Positions 37,866-46,293 are shown, counted from the first letter of the stretch. The stretch: DNA of 64,000 nt from Bacillus sp. P14.5 (GCF_003316765.1 NZ_NIJF01000060.1:1-64000); one strand, 5' to 3'. Numbers and translations are program-made. Notes: a model not told the origin generated them from the sequence alone.

Positions 37866-38069
37866 AACTCCAAATCAATATTTTTCTAAAATAACAATCT
37901 AACCATTGTATTAGTATAATTCAATTTGCGATATCCTGCCTGCCTTTTGCCTGACAATTTATGTCTTTATTCCATCTTGAAAAGTATATAAGTGGTAACT
38001 ACTGTAAATTCAACCATGACTAACCAATACAAACTTAATACAGTTGTGATAAAATCAACAATTCACAAT

Positions 38070-38113
38070 AAAAAAGCAGATAATTCTCTTGAGAATTAAT
38101 CTGCATTTTTTCC
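38070..38113. terminator. Bidirectional stem-loop between convergent or end-facing units
   Basis: AAAAAGCAGAT and ATCTGCATTTTTT flank an inner ATTCTC/GAGAAT stem. Confidence 0.7.
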
Positions 38114-38116
38114 ATG

Positions 38117-38175
38117 ATTTAAAGCTTTAAACCGCTAAAAGGGACTGTCCCTTTTTCAGCTTTTATGAGCTAAAG
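38117..38175. repeat. Dispersed AAAAGGGACTGTCCCTTTT hairpin
   Basis: ACCGCTAAAAGGGACTGTCC followed by CTTTTTCAGC. Fourth copy of the family. Confidence 0.7.
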
Positions 38176-38187
38176 TGATCAATTCAC

Positions 38188-38885
38188 CTAGTGAGTCATA
38201 TTATCTCTTTTGACGTCGACATAGAGCGAACCGTCTTTTTGAACTTCAGCATAAAAAACCTCTGAAACAGACTGAATTCCTTTTTGTCTTAGCTGGGACA
38301 TAAGCCATTCTTCCTGAAGGTTCAGTCTCTTCAAGTTGTTATCAATCACTCTTCCATCAGCAATGACTTCTGTCGCTGCAGGATGAATTCCACTAGTGTA
38401 TGGGATATTCAAATCATTTTTTGATACGGTTTGTTGTGCCTGTTTCTTAAGAACAGATAACTTGCCGTTTGTTTCAAAAATTGCATAATCCACATCACTC
38501 ATGGAAAACACCTGTTTTTCCCTGAGCAGGGCCAATAATCCATCTACATCCAACTGTGTTTTTTTAAACTGTGCTCCATTATTTTTCCTTGTTTGACAAC
38601 AATGATTGGTTCTCCCTCGATGATTTTCCGGGCGCCTTTTGACTTAATGTCTATGTAAGCAAAAGTAACCGTTAGTATCAGCCAGCCCGTAAGCGCAAGG
38701 ACACCATTTCGAATACTCAATTCTGCTGAGACGACAATTGTTCCTCCGATATTCCCAACGGCAATCGCCGAAATGAAATTAAAGAAAGTCATTTGGCTGA
38801 TTTCTTTTCTCCCTGAAAGCCTCGCCATTATGAATAACGAAACAAATGCAATGACGACTCTTATTGTAAGTTCAAGTATGCTCAT
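38188..38885 (-). CDS. DUF421 membrane protein (YetF/YdfR-like); frameshifted
   Basis: The N-terminal half (38544-38885) has three helices and ARLSGRKEISQMTFFNFISAIAVGNIGG, the DUF421 signature. The C-terminal cytoplasmic domain (from LDVDGLLALLREKQVF) is in another frame. Adding one base to the 7-bp T run (A on the coding strand) at 38559-38565 changes SLKKHSWM-stop into SLKKTQLDVDGLLALL and gives a 232-aa protein of normal length. Members are spore or envelope proteins of uncertain function. Confidence 0.87.
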
Positions 38886-39124
38886 TTTTTAAATACCTCC
38901 TTCTTTTTATTCTCTGTAAAAAGAAGGTTTATTATTGGTTTATTTTCAGCACGTGTGCTGGTAAGGCCGGAAGCAGAAAGTGAAAAACCTATTTCCGCAG
39001 ACTTGTTGAATGCCTTTTCATAAAATTAAACCACCACTATGTTCTCTCTTGATGTATATTCCTTTTATCCCTCATTAGTCGTCGGAAGGTTAACAAGTTA
39101 CATGGCGGTGGGTCTTTTTAAAGT

Positions 39125-39511
39125 TTAAACAATGAGAAAATAAGTGCCAAAGATGAGGGCGATGATAATGACGAAAACGGCCAGGGTGATAATAGTGACT
39201 CTTGAGGTACGGAAAGACTGAGTATTGATGGCATCTATTTTTCTAATATAGGCAGCGAGCGCCATGATGATAGTCAGGATTCCAAGGCAAACAGACGATA
39301 AGCCAATAATGTTGGCAAGAAGATCGCCGATGGGAGACAGTTTGTCTGCCATTGTAAAATGAAGGTTCGTTACAAGAAAACCGACCCCTATGATGGCAAT
39401 GGCTGTGCGAATCCAAGCCAGAAATGTCCTCTCACTCGCCAAATGCTGCTGGATATACTTTGAGTCAATGGTGCTTTTAGAATCATGGTCAGGACTTTCA
39501 CGATTTGTCAT
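39125..39511 (-). CDS. DUF202 (YidH-like) membrane protein
   Basis: 128 aa with three membrane helices. The conserved LASERTFLAWIRTAIAIIGVGF is the DUF202 signature. The C-terminal helix is VTIITLAVFVIIIALIFGTYFL. Function unknown across the family. Good AGGAGG-type binding site before the ATG. Confidence 0.88.
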   Translation of the reverse strand: MTNRESPDHDSKSTIDSKYIQQHLASERTFLAWIRTAIAIIGVGFLVTNLHFTMADKLSPIGDLLANIIGLSSVCLGILTIIMALAAYIRKIDAINTQSFRTSRVTIITLAVFVIIIALIFGTYFLIV

Positions 39512-39561
39512 GATACCCCTCCTTTAAGCTTTGTACATTGCTGCGGCCTGTCCTGCAGATT

Positions 39562-40158
39562 TTATTGTTTTTGTCCGATGAATTGGATAACATGTGACAG
39601 TCCATTATGCAAATCTCCTTCATGGCGAGTGACTTCTCCCATGAAAAAGTGGATGATTTTCCAATCGTGGAAGGTATTCAAAAAGTCTTCCGGACGGTAC
39701 AGCATGGTTTCTTCCTTTGGTCCGCCGCTCTTATAAGGAATTTGAAAGATAGAATACACTTCGCTCACAAAATACCCTCCAGGCTTAACAGTCTCCTTTA
39801 TTCCCTGCAGTGTTTTTTGCCTAAGATCCTCAGGGAAGTGGCCAAAGATACACACTACCCCATCCCAATGATTTTGTTTGAAAGAAGCCTTTTCCAAGTC
39901 AATTAATTCTGTATGTACCTGCACCTTTTTCGAGAGGGCAAGCTTTTTGGTTTTTGCAAGCCCAGAAGCTGCATAGTCCCATGAAGTTACATTCATTCCC
40001 TGAGAAGCAAGATAAACAGCATTCCTTCCTTCTCCTTCTGCAATTGCCAATACCTCACCTGATAGATCCGATTTAGCCATTGCATTTTTCATAAATATAT
40101 TTGGTTCAGTCCCGTAGACATATTTATCTTGTTTGTATCTTTCATCCCACTTGTTCAA
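39562..40158 (-). CDS. Class I SAM-dependent methyltransferase
   Basis: 198 aa. Motif I is VLAIAEGEGRNAVYLASQG, the post-I acidic residue lies in VTSWDYAASGLAK, and VKPGGYFVSEVY is the late strand. WDERYKQDKYVYGTEPN at the N-terminus resembles TehB/thiopurine-type methyltransferases that act on small, toxic or volatile substrates. Upstream of the selenoprotein/sulfur region but not clearly in an operon with it. Confidence 0.85.
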   Translation of the reverse strand: MNKWDERYKQDKYVYGTEPNIFMKNAMAKSDLSGEVLAIAEGEGRNAVYLASQGMNVTSWDYAASGLAKTKKLALSKKVQVHTELIDLEKASFKQNHWDGVVCIFGHFPEDLRQKTLQGIKETVKPGGYFVSEVYSIFQIPYKSGGPKEETMLYRPEDFLNTFHDWKIIHFFMGEVTRHEGDLHNGLSHVIQFIGQKQ

Positions 40159-40285
40159 CCCTATCCTCTCCTTCGCGTTATGTACAGTTTATAACCTCTC
40201 TTTTAGAAGTACCCTTGTTGTAAAAAAATATTTTAATAATTGGTAAACAAAAGGCCCCTTACTCGATTGAGCAGGGTCCTTTCAT

Positions 40286-40442
40286 CAGGGTCTTTGAGGT
40301 AAACTTTGCTGCTATTAATAGTGCCTTTTGAAATAAACGCCATTATTCACCGGAAATATCCTGCCGAGTATATAAAAGAGCAGCTCTCTTCGTTACAAAG
40401 AGAGCCCGCTTCTTGATTGTTCCTGAAAGCAACACTATATCG
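40286..40442 (-). repeat. MITE-like dispersed repeat, copy D (inverted)
   Basis: GGTAAACTTTGCTGCTATTA at the left and CCTGAAAGCAACACTATAT at the right are the inverted ends seen in copy B. An internal GCTCTCTT...AAAGAGAGC hairpin could end transcription of the hesB unit. Confidence 0.65.
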
Positions 40443-40455
40443 AATACAACCTTAA

Positions 40456-40605
40456 TTAAAATATTTTATTCAGCAGTAAAATGACTCCTGCCAGGAGCCA
40501 TATGAGAACACCAGGTCAGATGGGAGGAATCGATCTCTCATACTTTCCGGGATTCTTTGTATTGATGCCTCAGGTGCCCTTGCTGCACTTTTGATGTTTT
40601 TTCAT
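40456..40605 (-). CDS. Candidate new selenoprotein: 49-aa membrane peptide with two in-frame UGAs
   Basis: ATG 40605, preceded by GAGGGAC at good spacing, opens a frame of 49 codons interrupted only by UGA at residues 12 and 30 and ending in TAA. The reading is MKKHQKCSKGT-U-GINTKNPGKYERSIPPI-U-PGVLIWLLAGVILLLNKIF. The C-terminal 18 residues form a clean membrane helix, and CxxxxU resembles a redox pair. An 8-bp hairpin with apical loop UGGCA begins 17 nt after the second UGA, close in form to the hesB and osmC hairpins. It lies 25 bp downstream of hesB. The first UGA has no equally clear hairpin. The alternative is a decayed ORF. Confidence 0.5.
40481..40501 (-). promoter_or_regulatory. bSECIS-like hairpin of the 49-aa candidate
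   Basis: Minus-strand RNA AUGGCUCC, loop UGGCA, GGAGUCAU: eight pairs including one G-U, placed just 3' of the second UGA (40516-40518). Confidence 0.55.
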
Positions 40606-40630
40606 ATAAAGTCCCTCATGGTCAGTGTTA

Positions 40631-40918
40631 TTAGACACGAAGCACCTTAAAGTCTCCGCCTCCAAGCAGTGTTTTTACATAATCGATTTTGGCATCATCA
40701 AAATAAACCTTGTCCTTTTCATTAACAAGAAATTGAATCCCTTCAATTTCAGTAACTTCATCTTTTTCTAAAGCTGACTCCTCCAGAGTCAGACGCAGTT
40801 TAGGACCTCCTCAACCAATGCCCATTTCAAGGCGGATAAATGGTTTCTTTCCTGATTCGATAACGTCTTTCACTTGGGAACGAATGACATCAATTGCTGC
40901 TTGAGTCACTTTAACCAT
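40631..40918 (-). CDS. HesB/IscA-like selenoprotein (in-frame UGA at residue 36)
   Basis: 95 aa when the UGA at 40811-40813 is read as selenocysteine. The sequence around it, RLEMGIG-U-GGPKLRL, is the HesB-like context in which bacterial selenoproteins are known, with Sec in the first conserved cysteine position. The frame is otherwise intact from ATG 40918 (AAGGAGGGA before it) to TAA 40631, ending GGGDFKVLRV. A 7-bp hairpin starts 21 nt after the UGA. The A-type Fe-S fold binds iron or Fe-S clusters. It lies beside a sulfur-transfer cluster. No selA, selB, selC or selD is in the window. Confidence 0.88.
40774..40792 (-). promoter_or_regulatory. bSECIS element of the HesB-like selenoprotein
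   Basis: Minus-strand RNA CUGACUC, loop UGGAG, GAGUCAG: perfect 7-bp stem 21 nt downstream of the UGA, with G in the apical loop. Confidence 0.8.
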
Positions 40919-41045
40919 GTGTATCCCTCCTTTTCTAAATCTTTCTCCAGTTAATATCATTGCTTAACCAGAGCAGTGCTGTCAAATACCGTATAGTTTG
41001 ATTTTACCCTTTTGACAGTAGGGTATAACAACGAAATACTAATTA

Positions 41046-41822
41046 TTATAGTATATCCATCCAAATCTTTATGGCTGTGCCCAAAATCAGGAATGCCAGT
41101 ATAAATTGAAGTATCTTTGTGTTTACCTTCTTACCAGCCATTGCACCAAGTGGTGAGGCAATCAAGCTGGCGACTACCATTACTAGTGCAGGGAGATAAT
41201 CCACCTGTCCCGTTGTGATCTTTCCGACTGTAGCTCCTATAGAAGAGATGAATGTAATGGCAAGTGAAGATGCAATGGTCATTCGGGTAGGGATTTTCAG
41301 TACGACAAGCATGATGGGCACTAGCAAGAAGGCACCGGCTGCCCCGACAATTCCTGCCCCGACTCCAACAATCAGAGCCAGTGAAGCTGCCAGCCACTTA
41401 TTGAACACTACTTTATCAAGAGGAATGTCATCAATCCCTTTTTTAGGAATGAACATCATGACAGCTGCAATGAGTGCTAACACGCCGTACACTAAATTGA
41501 TGCCGCCTTCCGACATCGCTTTAGAACCAAAACCGCCAATGAAGCTGCCGATTAATATAGCTCCACCCATGTAGGCTATCAGTGTCTTGTTCAGGTAACC
41601 GCCCTTACGGTAAGCCCAAACACCCCCGATTGTGGCGAAAAAAACCTGCACAGCGCTGATGCCCGATACCTCGTGGGCACTGAATGCCGCTAAGCCAAAT
41701 ATAGGCGGAATATATAGAAGCATTGGATATTTGATTATCGAACCGCCGATTCCCAGCATTCCGGAAATATATGAACCTATGAAACCAATTAGAAATATAA
41801 CGATAATAAAACTCAAATCCAT
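41046..41822 (-). CDS. TSUP (TauE/SafE) family transporter, YrkJ-like
   Basis: 258-aa membrane protein with seven to eight helices. The paired signature [20 protein letters not shown] and [19 protein letters not shown] is typical of the sulfite/organosulfonate permease family. AAAGGAGG before ATG. It sits at the downstream end of the rhodanese/TusA cluster, as yrkJ does in B. subtilis, so export of sulfite or thiosulfate-like anions is likely. Confidence 0.88.
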   Translation of the reverse strand: MDLSFIIVIFLIGFIGSYISGMLGIGGSIIKYPMLLYIPPIFGLAAFSAHEVSGISAVQVFFATIGGVWAYRKGGYLNKTLIAYMGGAILIGSFIGGFGSKAMSEGGINLVYGVLALIAAVMMFIPKKGIDDIPLDKVVFNKWLAASLALIVGVGAGIVGAAGAFLLVPIMLVVLKIPTRMTIASSLAITFISSIGATVGKITTGQVDYLPALVMVVASLIASPLGAMAGKKVNTKILQFILAFLILGTAIKIWMDIL

Positions 41823-41870
41823 TTGGAGTCCTCCTTAAAAGAGGGAACCGTCTTCGGTTCCCTTACAATA

Positions 41871-42098
41871 TTAACCTTTTCTGATCCAGAACTTGAAAAC
41901 ATCGTTCTCTTCTTCATGGTGGACAAGTTCATGCCCGCCGGATTTAGTCCATGCAGCAAGGTCGCTTTTTGCTCCTTTGTCTGTAGCATGAATTTCCAAT
42001 ATGTCTCCTGATTGAAGCTCATTGATTGCCTTTTTTGTTCTTACGATAGGCATTGGGCAAGCAAGCCCTTTCGCGTCTAATACTTTTGTTGATTCCAT
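41871..42098 (-). CDS. TusA-family sulfur carrier (YrkI-like)
   Basis: 75 aa from ATG 42098, which has AGGAGG upstream. LDAKGLACPMPIVRTKKAI carries the persulfide-accepting Cys in the CPMP motif. ATDKGAKSDLAAWTKSGGHE completes the SirA/TusA fold. It would relay sulfane sulfur between the rhodaneses and DsrE-like protein encoded nearby. It is the closest to the TSUP gene (about 50 bp). Confidence 0.93.
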   Translation of the reverse strand: MESTKVLDAKGLACPMPIVRTKKAINELQSGDILEIHATDKGAKSDLAAWTKSGGHELVHHEEENDVFKFWIRKG

Positions 42099-42231
42099 TG
42101 ATATAGCCTCCTGTTGATTCATTATTAAACCTGATTATGTGTAATGTGAGAGCAATAAATAATACTAATATGAGCAGATATAACTCGCTAAAGACTCCGG
42201 CAGGTTTTATCCTGCCTTAAAACTTAAACTC

Positions 42232-43359
42232 TTATCGTACTGCACATCGGTTTGGTCCGATTTCCATTTCTCTCTGCTCATCATTATCTGGTGTGATTTT
42301 GCCCATGTTCGTCTTCCGGATCTCTAGATAGGCATTTGGCTGAGGAGGAAGATTTTCTGTTACAAGGGCTCTGAATTCTGCTTCGTCCTCAATGTTTAAG
42401 CCATGGTTCTTCTCAAAGAGGACTCCAAGCTTTTCAGAAACGCTGCCGTCCTCGTTCAATTCGTCAATAATCATAAAGTGAGCAGGAAGGACAACCAGCT
42501 CATCTGATAACTCTTTGTAGCGAGTGTAAAGGGTTTCTCTTAAGTCACCGACCCAATCATCAGCCAGCCCTGCAAGGTCAGGTCTTCCGATAGAGTCAAT
42601 GAAAAGGATGTCTCCTGTCATCAAATATTGCTCATCCACGACGAAAGAAGTGGATCCGATCGTGTGGCCGGGTGAATAAAGGGCATGAATATTGATTGTT
42701 GTGTTTCCAATCTTAACTTCGTTTCCATTTTCCAAAGCCGCATATTCAAAAGTTACTTCCTCTGCATCTTTCGGGGGCAGCCAGTAGGTGGCACCTGTCT
42801 TCTCCGCAATAATCCTGCCGCCGGAAATATGATCGGCGTGTAGATGGGTATCAAATACATGAGTGATATTCGCATTGATGCTTGAAGCAAACTCAATATA
42901 GACATCTGCCATTCTAGTAGAATCGATGATGGCTGCTTCACCATTTGAAACCACCATATATGAGAGACAGCCCTTGCCAATCCTTACAAATTGGTAAAGT
43001 TCTCCCCCGTTTTTCAGGTCACCGACTTTAACAGGCTGCAGGTGTTCACTCCATGCTTTCATACCACCTTCAAGATAAGCTGCATCCAAACCTTCTTCAG
43101 AGAGCATTTCTGCCACCATCACAGAAGAACCTTCTTTTGCACAGACAACAAGAATATCCATGTCAGCCGGAAGTTTATCCTTGATTTCCTCGACTCCATC
43201 CAGAAGATCGAAATACGGAACATTCAAGTATTCAAACTTCTTGCCTTCAATCTTCCAGTCTTGATAAGCCTCTTCATTCCGTACATCCAGGATGAAAAGT
43301 TCTTCGTCATTAAAGATTTTCTTAGTTATTTCGGTTGAGTTCATTGCTTTAACAGTCAT
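42232..43359 (-). CDS. Rhodanese-MBL fusion, persulfide dioxygenase-like (YrkH-like), paralogue 1
   Basis: 375 aa. An N-terminal rhodanese domain ([18 protein letters not shown]; active-site Cys in VVCAKEGSS) precedes a metallo-beta-lactamase domain ([41 protein letters not shown]). This is the persulfide-dioxygenase-like MBL type, in rhodanese-first order. It ends in GPNRCAVR, also found in its paralogue at 47246-48373. The likely role is oxidation of glutathione-like or bacillithiol persulfide to sulfite. An operator-like site lies at 43366-43382. Confidence 0.9.
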   Translation of the reverse strand: MTVKAMNSTEITKKIFNDEELFILDVRNEEAYQDWKIEGKKFEYLNVPYFDLLDGVEEIKDKLPADMDILVVCAKEGSSVMVAEMLSEEGLDAAYLEGGMKAWSEHLQPVKVGDLKNGGELYQFVRIGKGCLSYMVVSNGEAAIIDSTRMADVYIEFASSINANITHVFDTHLHADHISGGRIIAEKTGATYWLPPKDAEEVTFEYAALENGNEVKIGNTTINIHALYSPGHTIGSTSFVVDEQYLMTGDILFIDSIGRPDLAGLADDWVGDLRETLYTRYKELSDELVVLPAHFMIIDELNEDGSVSEKLGVLFEKNHGLNIEDEAEFRALVTENLPPQPNAYLEIRKTNMGKITPDNDEQREMEIGPNRCAVR

Positions 43360-43365
43360 TATTAA

Positions 43366-43382
43366 TTACCCCCTTAGGTATT
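43366..43382. promoter_or_regulatory. CstR-like operator site 1
   Basis: TTACCCCCTTAGGTATT, immediately upstream of the first rhodanese-MBL gene. It matches the TACCCC-N-GGGGTAT theme repeated in this cluster. Confidence 0.6.
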
Positions 43383-43428
43383 ATTATTACTAAAAATTTT
43401 AAAGAACTTATTGTATATAAAATTATTA

Positions 43429-43998
43429 TTACTTATCTACTGATTCAGTGACGCCGTTCCATTGACTCATTCCAGGAATCACATTGATAACATTAGTAAA
43501 GCCATTTTGTGCAAGTTTCTGGGCAGCAAGGTCGCTTCTGCTTCCAGTACGGCACACCACAAAAATTTCATTTTCTTTCTTCAATTCCATCATACGTTCT
43601 TCTAACTCTCCCAAAGGAATTGAAATGGCATTTGGAATGTGCTTAAAGGCATATTCTGCTGCTTCCCTGACATCCAATACCGAAATATCTTCATTCAATT
43701 TAGCTGCCAGCTCTTCGTTTGTGGCCACGTTAGGGTGTTTTTTTTCAATTGATTCTTCTCCTGAAGCTTTTCTCAAATAATGTTTCAACACATCGCCTTC
43801 TTCAATGGTCCCCAGATATTGATGCCCGGCTTTTTCGGCCCAGGCCTTGATATCTGCTTTCGATCCTTTATCTGTAGCTGCCACTTCCAGCACCTGGCCG
43901 GCTTCAAGTTCATTTATAGCTTTCTTTGTTTTCACGATTGGCATTGGACAAGCTAAACCTTTTGCATCCAACACTTCATTAGCTTTAATTTGTTCCAT
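43429..43998 (-). CDS. TusA-rhodanese fusion (YrkF-like)
   Basis: 189 aa from ATG 43998 (GGAGG upstream). Residues 1-75 are a TusA domain with LDAKGLACPMPIV, and residues 95-185 a rhodanese domain with VLDVREAAEYAFKHIP and active-site FVVCRTGSRSDLAAQKL. The fusion places sulfur donor and acceptor cysteines in one chain. An operator-like site is just upstream. Confidence 0.93.
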   Translation of the reverse strand: MEQIKANEVLDAKGLACPMPIVKTKKAINELEAGQVLEVAATDKGSKADIKAWAEKAGHQYLGTIEEGDVLKHYLRKASGEESIEKKHPNVATNEELAAKLNEDISVLDVREAAEYAFKHIPNAISIPLGELEERMMELKKENEIFVVCRTGSRSDLAAQKLAQNGFTNVINVIPGMSQWNGVTESVDK

Positions 43999-44024
43999 TT
44001 TAAAACCTCCAGTTTTATAATTTA

Positions 44025-44040
44025 ATACTCCGAGGGGTAT
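44025..44040. promoter_or_regulatory. CstR-like operator site 2
   Basis: ATACTCCGAGGGGTAT upstream of the TusA-rhodanese fusion gene. Confidence 0.6.
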
Positions 44041-44057
44041 TATTTTTGTTAAAAAAA

Positions 44058-44354
44058 TTATTCTGTTTTGCCTTCCCAAGCCAGCATGCCGCCATTCATA
44101 TTGGTCACCTTGTAGCCTTGACTTTCTAAAAATTGACATGCGCGACCGCTTCTTCCGCCTGAACGGCAAACCATGATGTACTCCTGCGATTTATCTAACT
44201 CACTCATTCGAAATTCAACTAATCCTAATGGAATATTGACAGCTCCAGGGATTTTTCCATCGGCCACTTCATCCGTTTCACGTACATCAATGATATTGGC
44301 CGGTTTACCTTCATTTACAATCGATTCAAGTTCTTTAGGTGTGATTTCTCTCAT
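44058..44354 (-). CDS. Single-domain rhodanese
   Basis: 98 aa from ATG 44354 (GGAGGAG upstream). NIIDVRETDEVADGKIPGAVNIPLG and the active-site loop MVCRSGGRSGRAC are intact. A cytoplasmic sulfurtransferase in the cluster. It shows no operator of its own and is probably cotranscribed with the membrane rhodanese upstream. Confidence 0.93.
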   Translation of the reverse strand: MREITPKELESIVNEGKPANIIDVRETDEVADGKIPGAVNIPLGLVEFRMSELDKSQEYIMVCRSGGRSGRACQFLESQGYKVTNMNGGMLAWEGKTE

Positions 44355-44430
44355 ATTAAAACTCCTCCCTGTTAGCTCTTTTCCTATAGCACATGCTGGG
44401 GAAAAGAGCATGAAACTAGCGAATAGGTTA

Positions 44431-44793
44431 TTATTTAGACCAGGCGCTCATGCCGCCTTTTACATTGGCAACTTTATTGAAACCTTTTTTTCTCAATAGC
44501 TTGGCCGCTTTGTTGCTTCTTGTGCCGCTTTGGCAGATCAGCACTATTTCCTTATTAGAAGTTAGTTCTTTAGTGTTGTAAGGAAGTTCATACAAAGGGA
44601 TGTTTTTAAATTCTTTTATACTTCTTTTGTTAAATTCACCTTTTGTACGTACATCTATGAACATTTTATCTTTATCCTGCAGTTCATTTTCCAGATCAGC
44701 TGTAGTGATGTGCCGTACACCTCTGGCTGGCATAAGACGCATAATAATGATGATGACTAAAATACCGACAAGGATATACCTCATGTACTCCAA
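44431..44793 (-). CDS. Membrane-anchored rhodanese
   Basis: 120 aa. One N-terminal helix (YILVGILVIIIIMRLM) followed by a rhodanese domain with FIDVRTKGEFNKRSI and LICQSGTRSNKAAKLL. The topology places the catalytic Cys in the cytosol near the membrane if the N-terminus is outside. It follows the DsrE-like gene by 15 nt. Confidence 0.92.
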   Translation of the reverse strand: MEYMRYILVGILVIIIIMRLMPARGVRHITTADLENELQDKDKMFIDVRTKGEFNKRSIKEFKNIPLYELPYNTKELTSNKEIVLICQSGTRSNKAAKLLRKKGFNKVANVKGGMSAWSK

Positions 44794-44808
44794 GTTATTG
44801 CCCCCTTA

Positions 44809-45287
44809 TTAGATGAACAGGTTAACGTTTCCGTCTTCTGCATCCGCTAAATATGCCGCAACCCCAGCATACTCGATATTATCTAATAACTCTTCTTTTT
44901 GCAAACCAAGAAGATCCATTGTCATCGTGCAAGATACCAATTTAACATCCTGTTCTTGAGCCATTTCAATCAAAGCTGGAAGTGACATGGCATTGTGTTT
45001 CTTCATGACACCCTTAATCATCTTAGGTCCCATGCCGGCAAAGTTCATATTGGAAAGCCCCATCTTATCTGCGCCTCTTGGCATCATCTTACCGAACATC
45101 TTTTCCATGAAACCTTTTTTCACTTGAATATTTTCATCTTTGCGGAGTGCGTTCAATCCCCAGAAAGTATGGAAGATGGTTACTTCATGATCATAAGCCG
45201 CAGCTCCGTTTGCAATGATGTAAGCAGCCATGGCTTTATCATAATCTCCACTGAATAATACTATGGTTGTTCTTTTTTGTCTGACAT
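44809..45287 (-). CDS. DsrE/DsrF-like sulfur carrier protein (YrkE-like); frameshifted
   Basis: 159 aa after repair. Good signals (AGGAGAAAAA before ATG 45287) start MSDKK. One more A in the 6-bp run at 45273-45278 yields MSDKKRTTIVLFSGDYDKAM and joins the long frame AAYIIANGAAAYDHEVTIFHTFWG, the family signature. The conserved Cys is in KLVSCTMTMDLLG. It takes part in sulfane-sulfur relay. Operator-like site at 45316-45336. Confidence 0.9.
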
Positions 45288-45315
45288 TTTTTCTCCTCCA
45301 GTTATATTCTATATT

Positions 45316-45336
45316 TACCCCTACCCACAGGGGTAT
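45316..45336. promoter_or_regulatory. CstR-like operator site 3
   Basis: TACCCCTACCCACAGGGGTAT upstream of the DsrE-like gene; half-sites are spaced wider than in the others. Confidence 0.6.
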
Positions 45337-45354
45337 TATTGAAATGAAAAATTT

Positions 45355-45582
45355 TTATCCTTTTTTAATCCAAAAAGTAAAGATATCACTTTCTTCTTTA
45401 TGATCCAGCATCTCGTGCCCGCTTGATTTAGCCCAGGCAGTTAAGTCGTTCTTAGCTCCTTTATCCGTTGTAAGAACTTCAAGAACTTGACCTGTTTCAA
45501 TTTCATTCATAGCCTTCTTGGTTTTTACGATTGGCATCGGACAAGCCAATCCCTTTGCATCTAATACTTTATCTGCATTCAT
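45355..45582 (-). CDS. TusA-family sulfur carrier, second copy
   Basis: 75 aa from ATG 45582 (TTTGGAGG 7 nt upstream; an ATG two codons earlier touches the binding site). LDAKGLACPMPIVKTKKAM holds the conserved Cys. It is highly similar to the 41871 copy and to the N-domain of the fusion at 43429. Site 4 is directly upstream. Confidence 0.93.
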   Translation of the reverse strand: MNADKVLDAKGLACPMPIVKTKKAMNEIETGQVLEVLTTDKGAKNDLTAWAKSSGHEMLDHKEESDIFTFWIKKG

Positions 45583-45612
45583 TTTCATTCCTCCAAATAT
45601 TTTAATTTTAAT

Positions 45613-45627
45613 TACCCATAGGGGTAT
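45613..45627. promoter_or_regulatory. CstR-like operator site 4
   Basis: TACCCATAGGGGTAT between the second TusA gene and the cstR-like gene. Confidence 0.65.
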
Positions 45628-45665
45628 ATTACTATGTGAAAAAAAGGATGTCAACCCCTTATGCT

Positions 45666-45926
45666 TTATCTGCTTTTAACAAGCAGGTTGACAGCCTCTT
45701 TGATCATCTCGTCAGATTTCTCTCCGCGCTTCTCTGCTTCTAGAACACATTCAACGAGATTGGAACTCACAATCACTCCGACTGTTCTGTCTACTGCAGA
45801 ACGGACAGCGGATAATTGAGTAATGACTTCTTTACAGTCTTTGTTCTCTTCCATCATCTTCAAAACGCCTCTTAATTGGCCTTCCATCCGCTTTACGCGA
45901 TTTTTGACCCCATCGTTATATTCCAT
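45666..45926 (-). CDS. cstR: CsoR/RcnR-family repressor, CstR-like persulfide sensor (YrkD-like)
   Basis: 86-aa all-helical DUF156 regulator. It has the two dithiol cysteines (NKDCKEV, about residue 31, and NLVECVLEA, about residue 60) but Asn in place of the copper-binding His of CsoR. That pattern is characteristic of CstR, which senses persulfides by forming di- to tetrasulfide bridges. It is embedded in the sulfur cluster whose operators it most likely binds. Confidence 0.88.
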   Translation of the reverse strand: MEYNDGVKNRVKRMEGQLRGVLKMMEENKDCKEVITQLSAVRSAVDRTVGVIVSSNLVECVLEAEKRGEKSDEMIKEAVNLLVKSR

Positions 45927-46293
45927 AACAATACCCCTTTCCTTTATTCTGTTTTGGCGGAGATTGTTTTTCAGTCAATGTATAACCAGTTACCTCATAC
46001 CCTTTTCTTTTAAGCATCCTGATGCTCATGTTTTTTTCAAGCGAAGAGGATGCAGCGATATGAATACGGGTGGATGTAAGATCGTCCCAGTTTCTTTCCA
46101 TATATGCTACTGGTAAGTTAATAGCCCGTGGTATAGGACTGGCAGATGACTGGTTATAATCCCGAACGTCTAATATGAGAATCGATTCCGCTGATGGCAG
46201 TTCAGTACTGCACTGAACTCCTTTAACGGGAAAGTATCTATTATATAGTGCAATTAATATGCTGCTTATTACTATGATAATCAATAATAACAT
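45916..46293 (-). CDS. Membrane-anchored degenerate rhodanese lacking the active-site Cys
   Basis: 125 aa. An N-terminal helix (LLLIIIVISSILIALYNRYF), then a rhodanese-like domain (ILILDVRDYNQ; PRAINLPVAYMERNW). The expected catalytic loop reads HIAASSSLEKNMSIRML, so Cys is replaced. It overlaps the start of cstR by 11 nt, so the two genes are coupled. A role as a regulatory or scaffold partner is inference. Operator site 5 is upstream. Confidence 0.82.
   Translation of the reverse strand: MLLLIIIVISSILIALYNRYFPVKGVQCSTELPSAESILILDVRDYNQSSASPIPRAINLPVAYMERNWDDLTSTRIHIAASSSLEKNMSIRMLKRKGYEVTGYTLTEKQSPPKQNKGKGYCYGI

Noticed and set aside
40570..40572. bSECIS for the first UGA of the 49-aa candidate
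   Set aside because: Only a weak GAATC...GATTC pairing with a large loop is visible, unlike the clear hairpins at the other sites.
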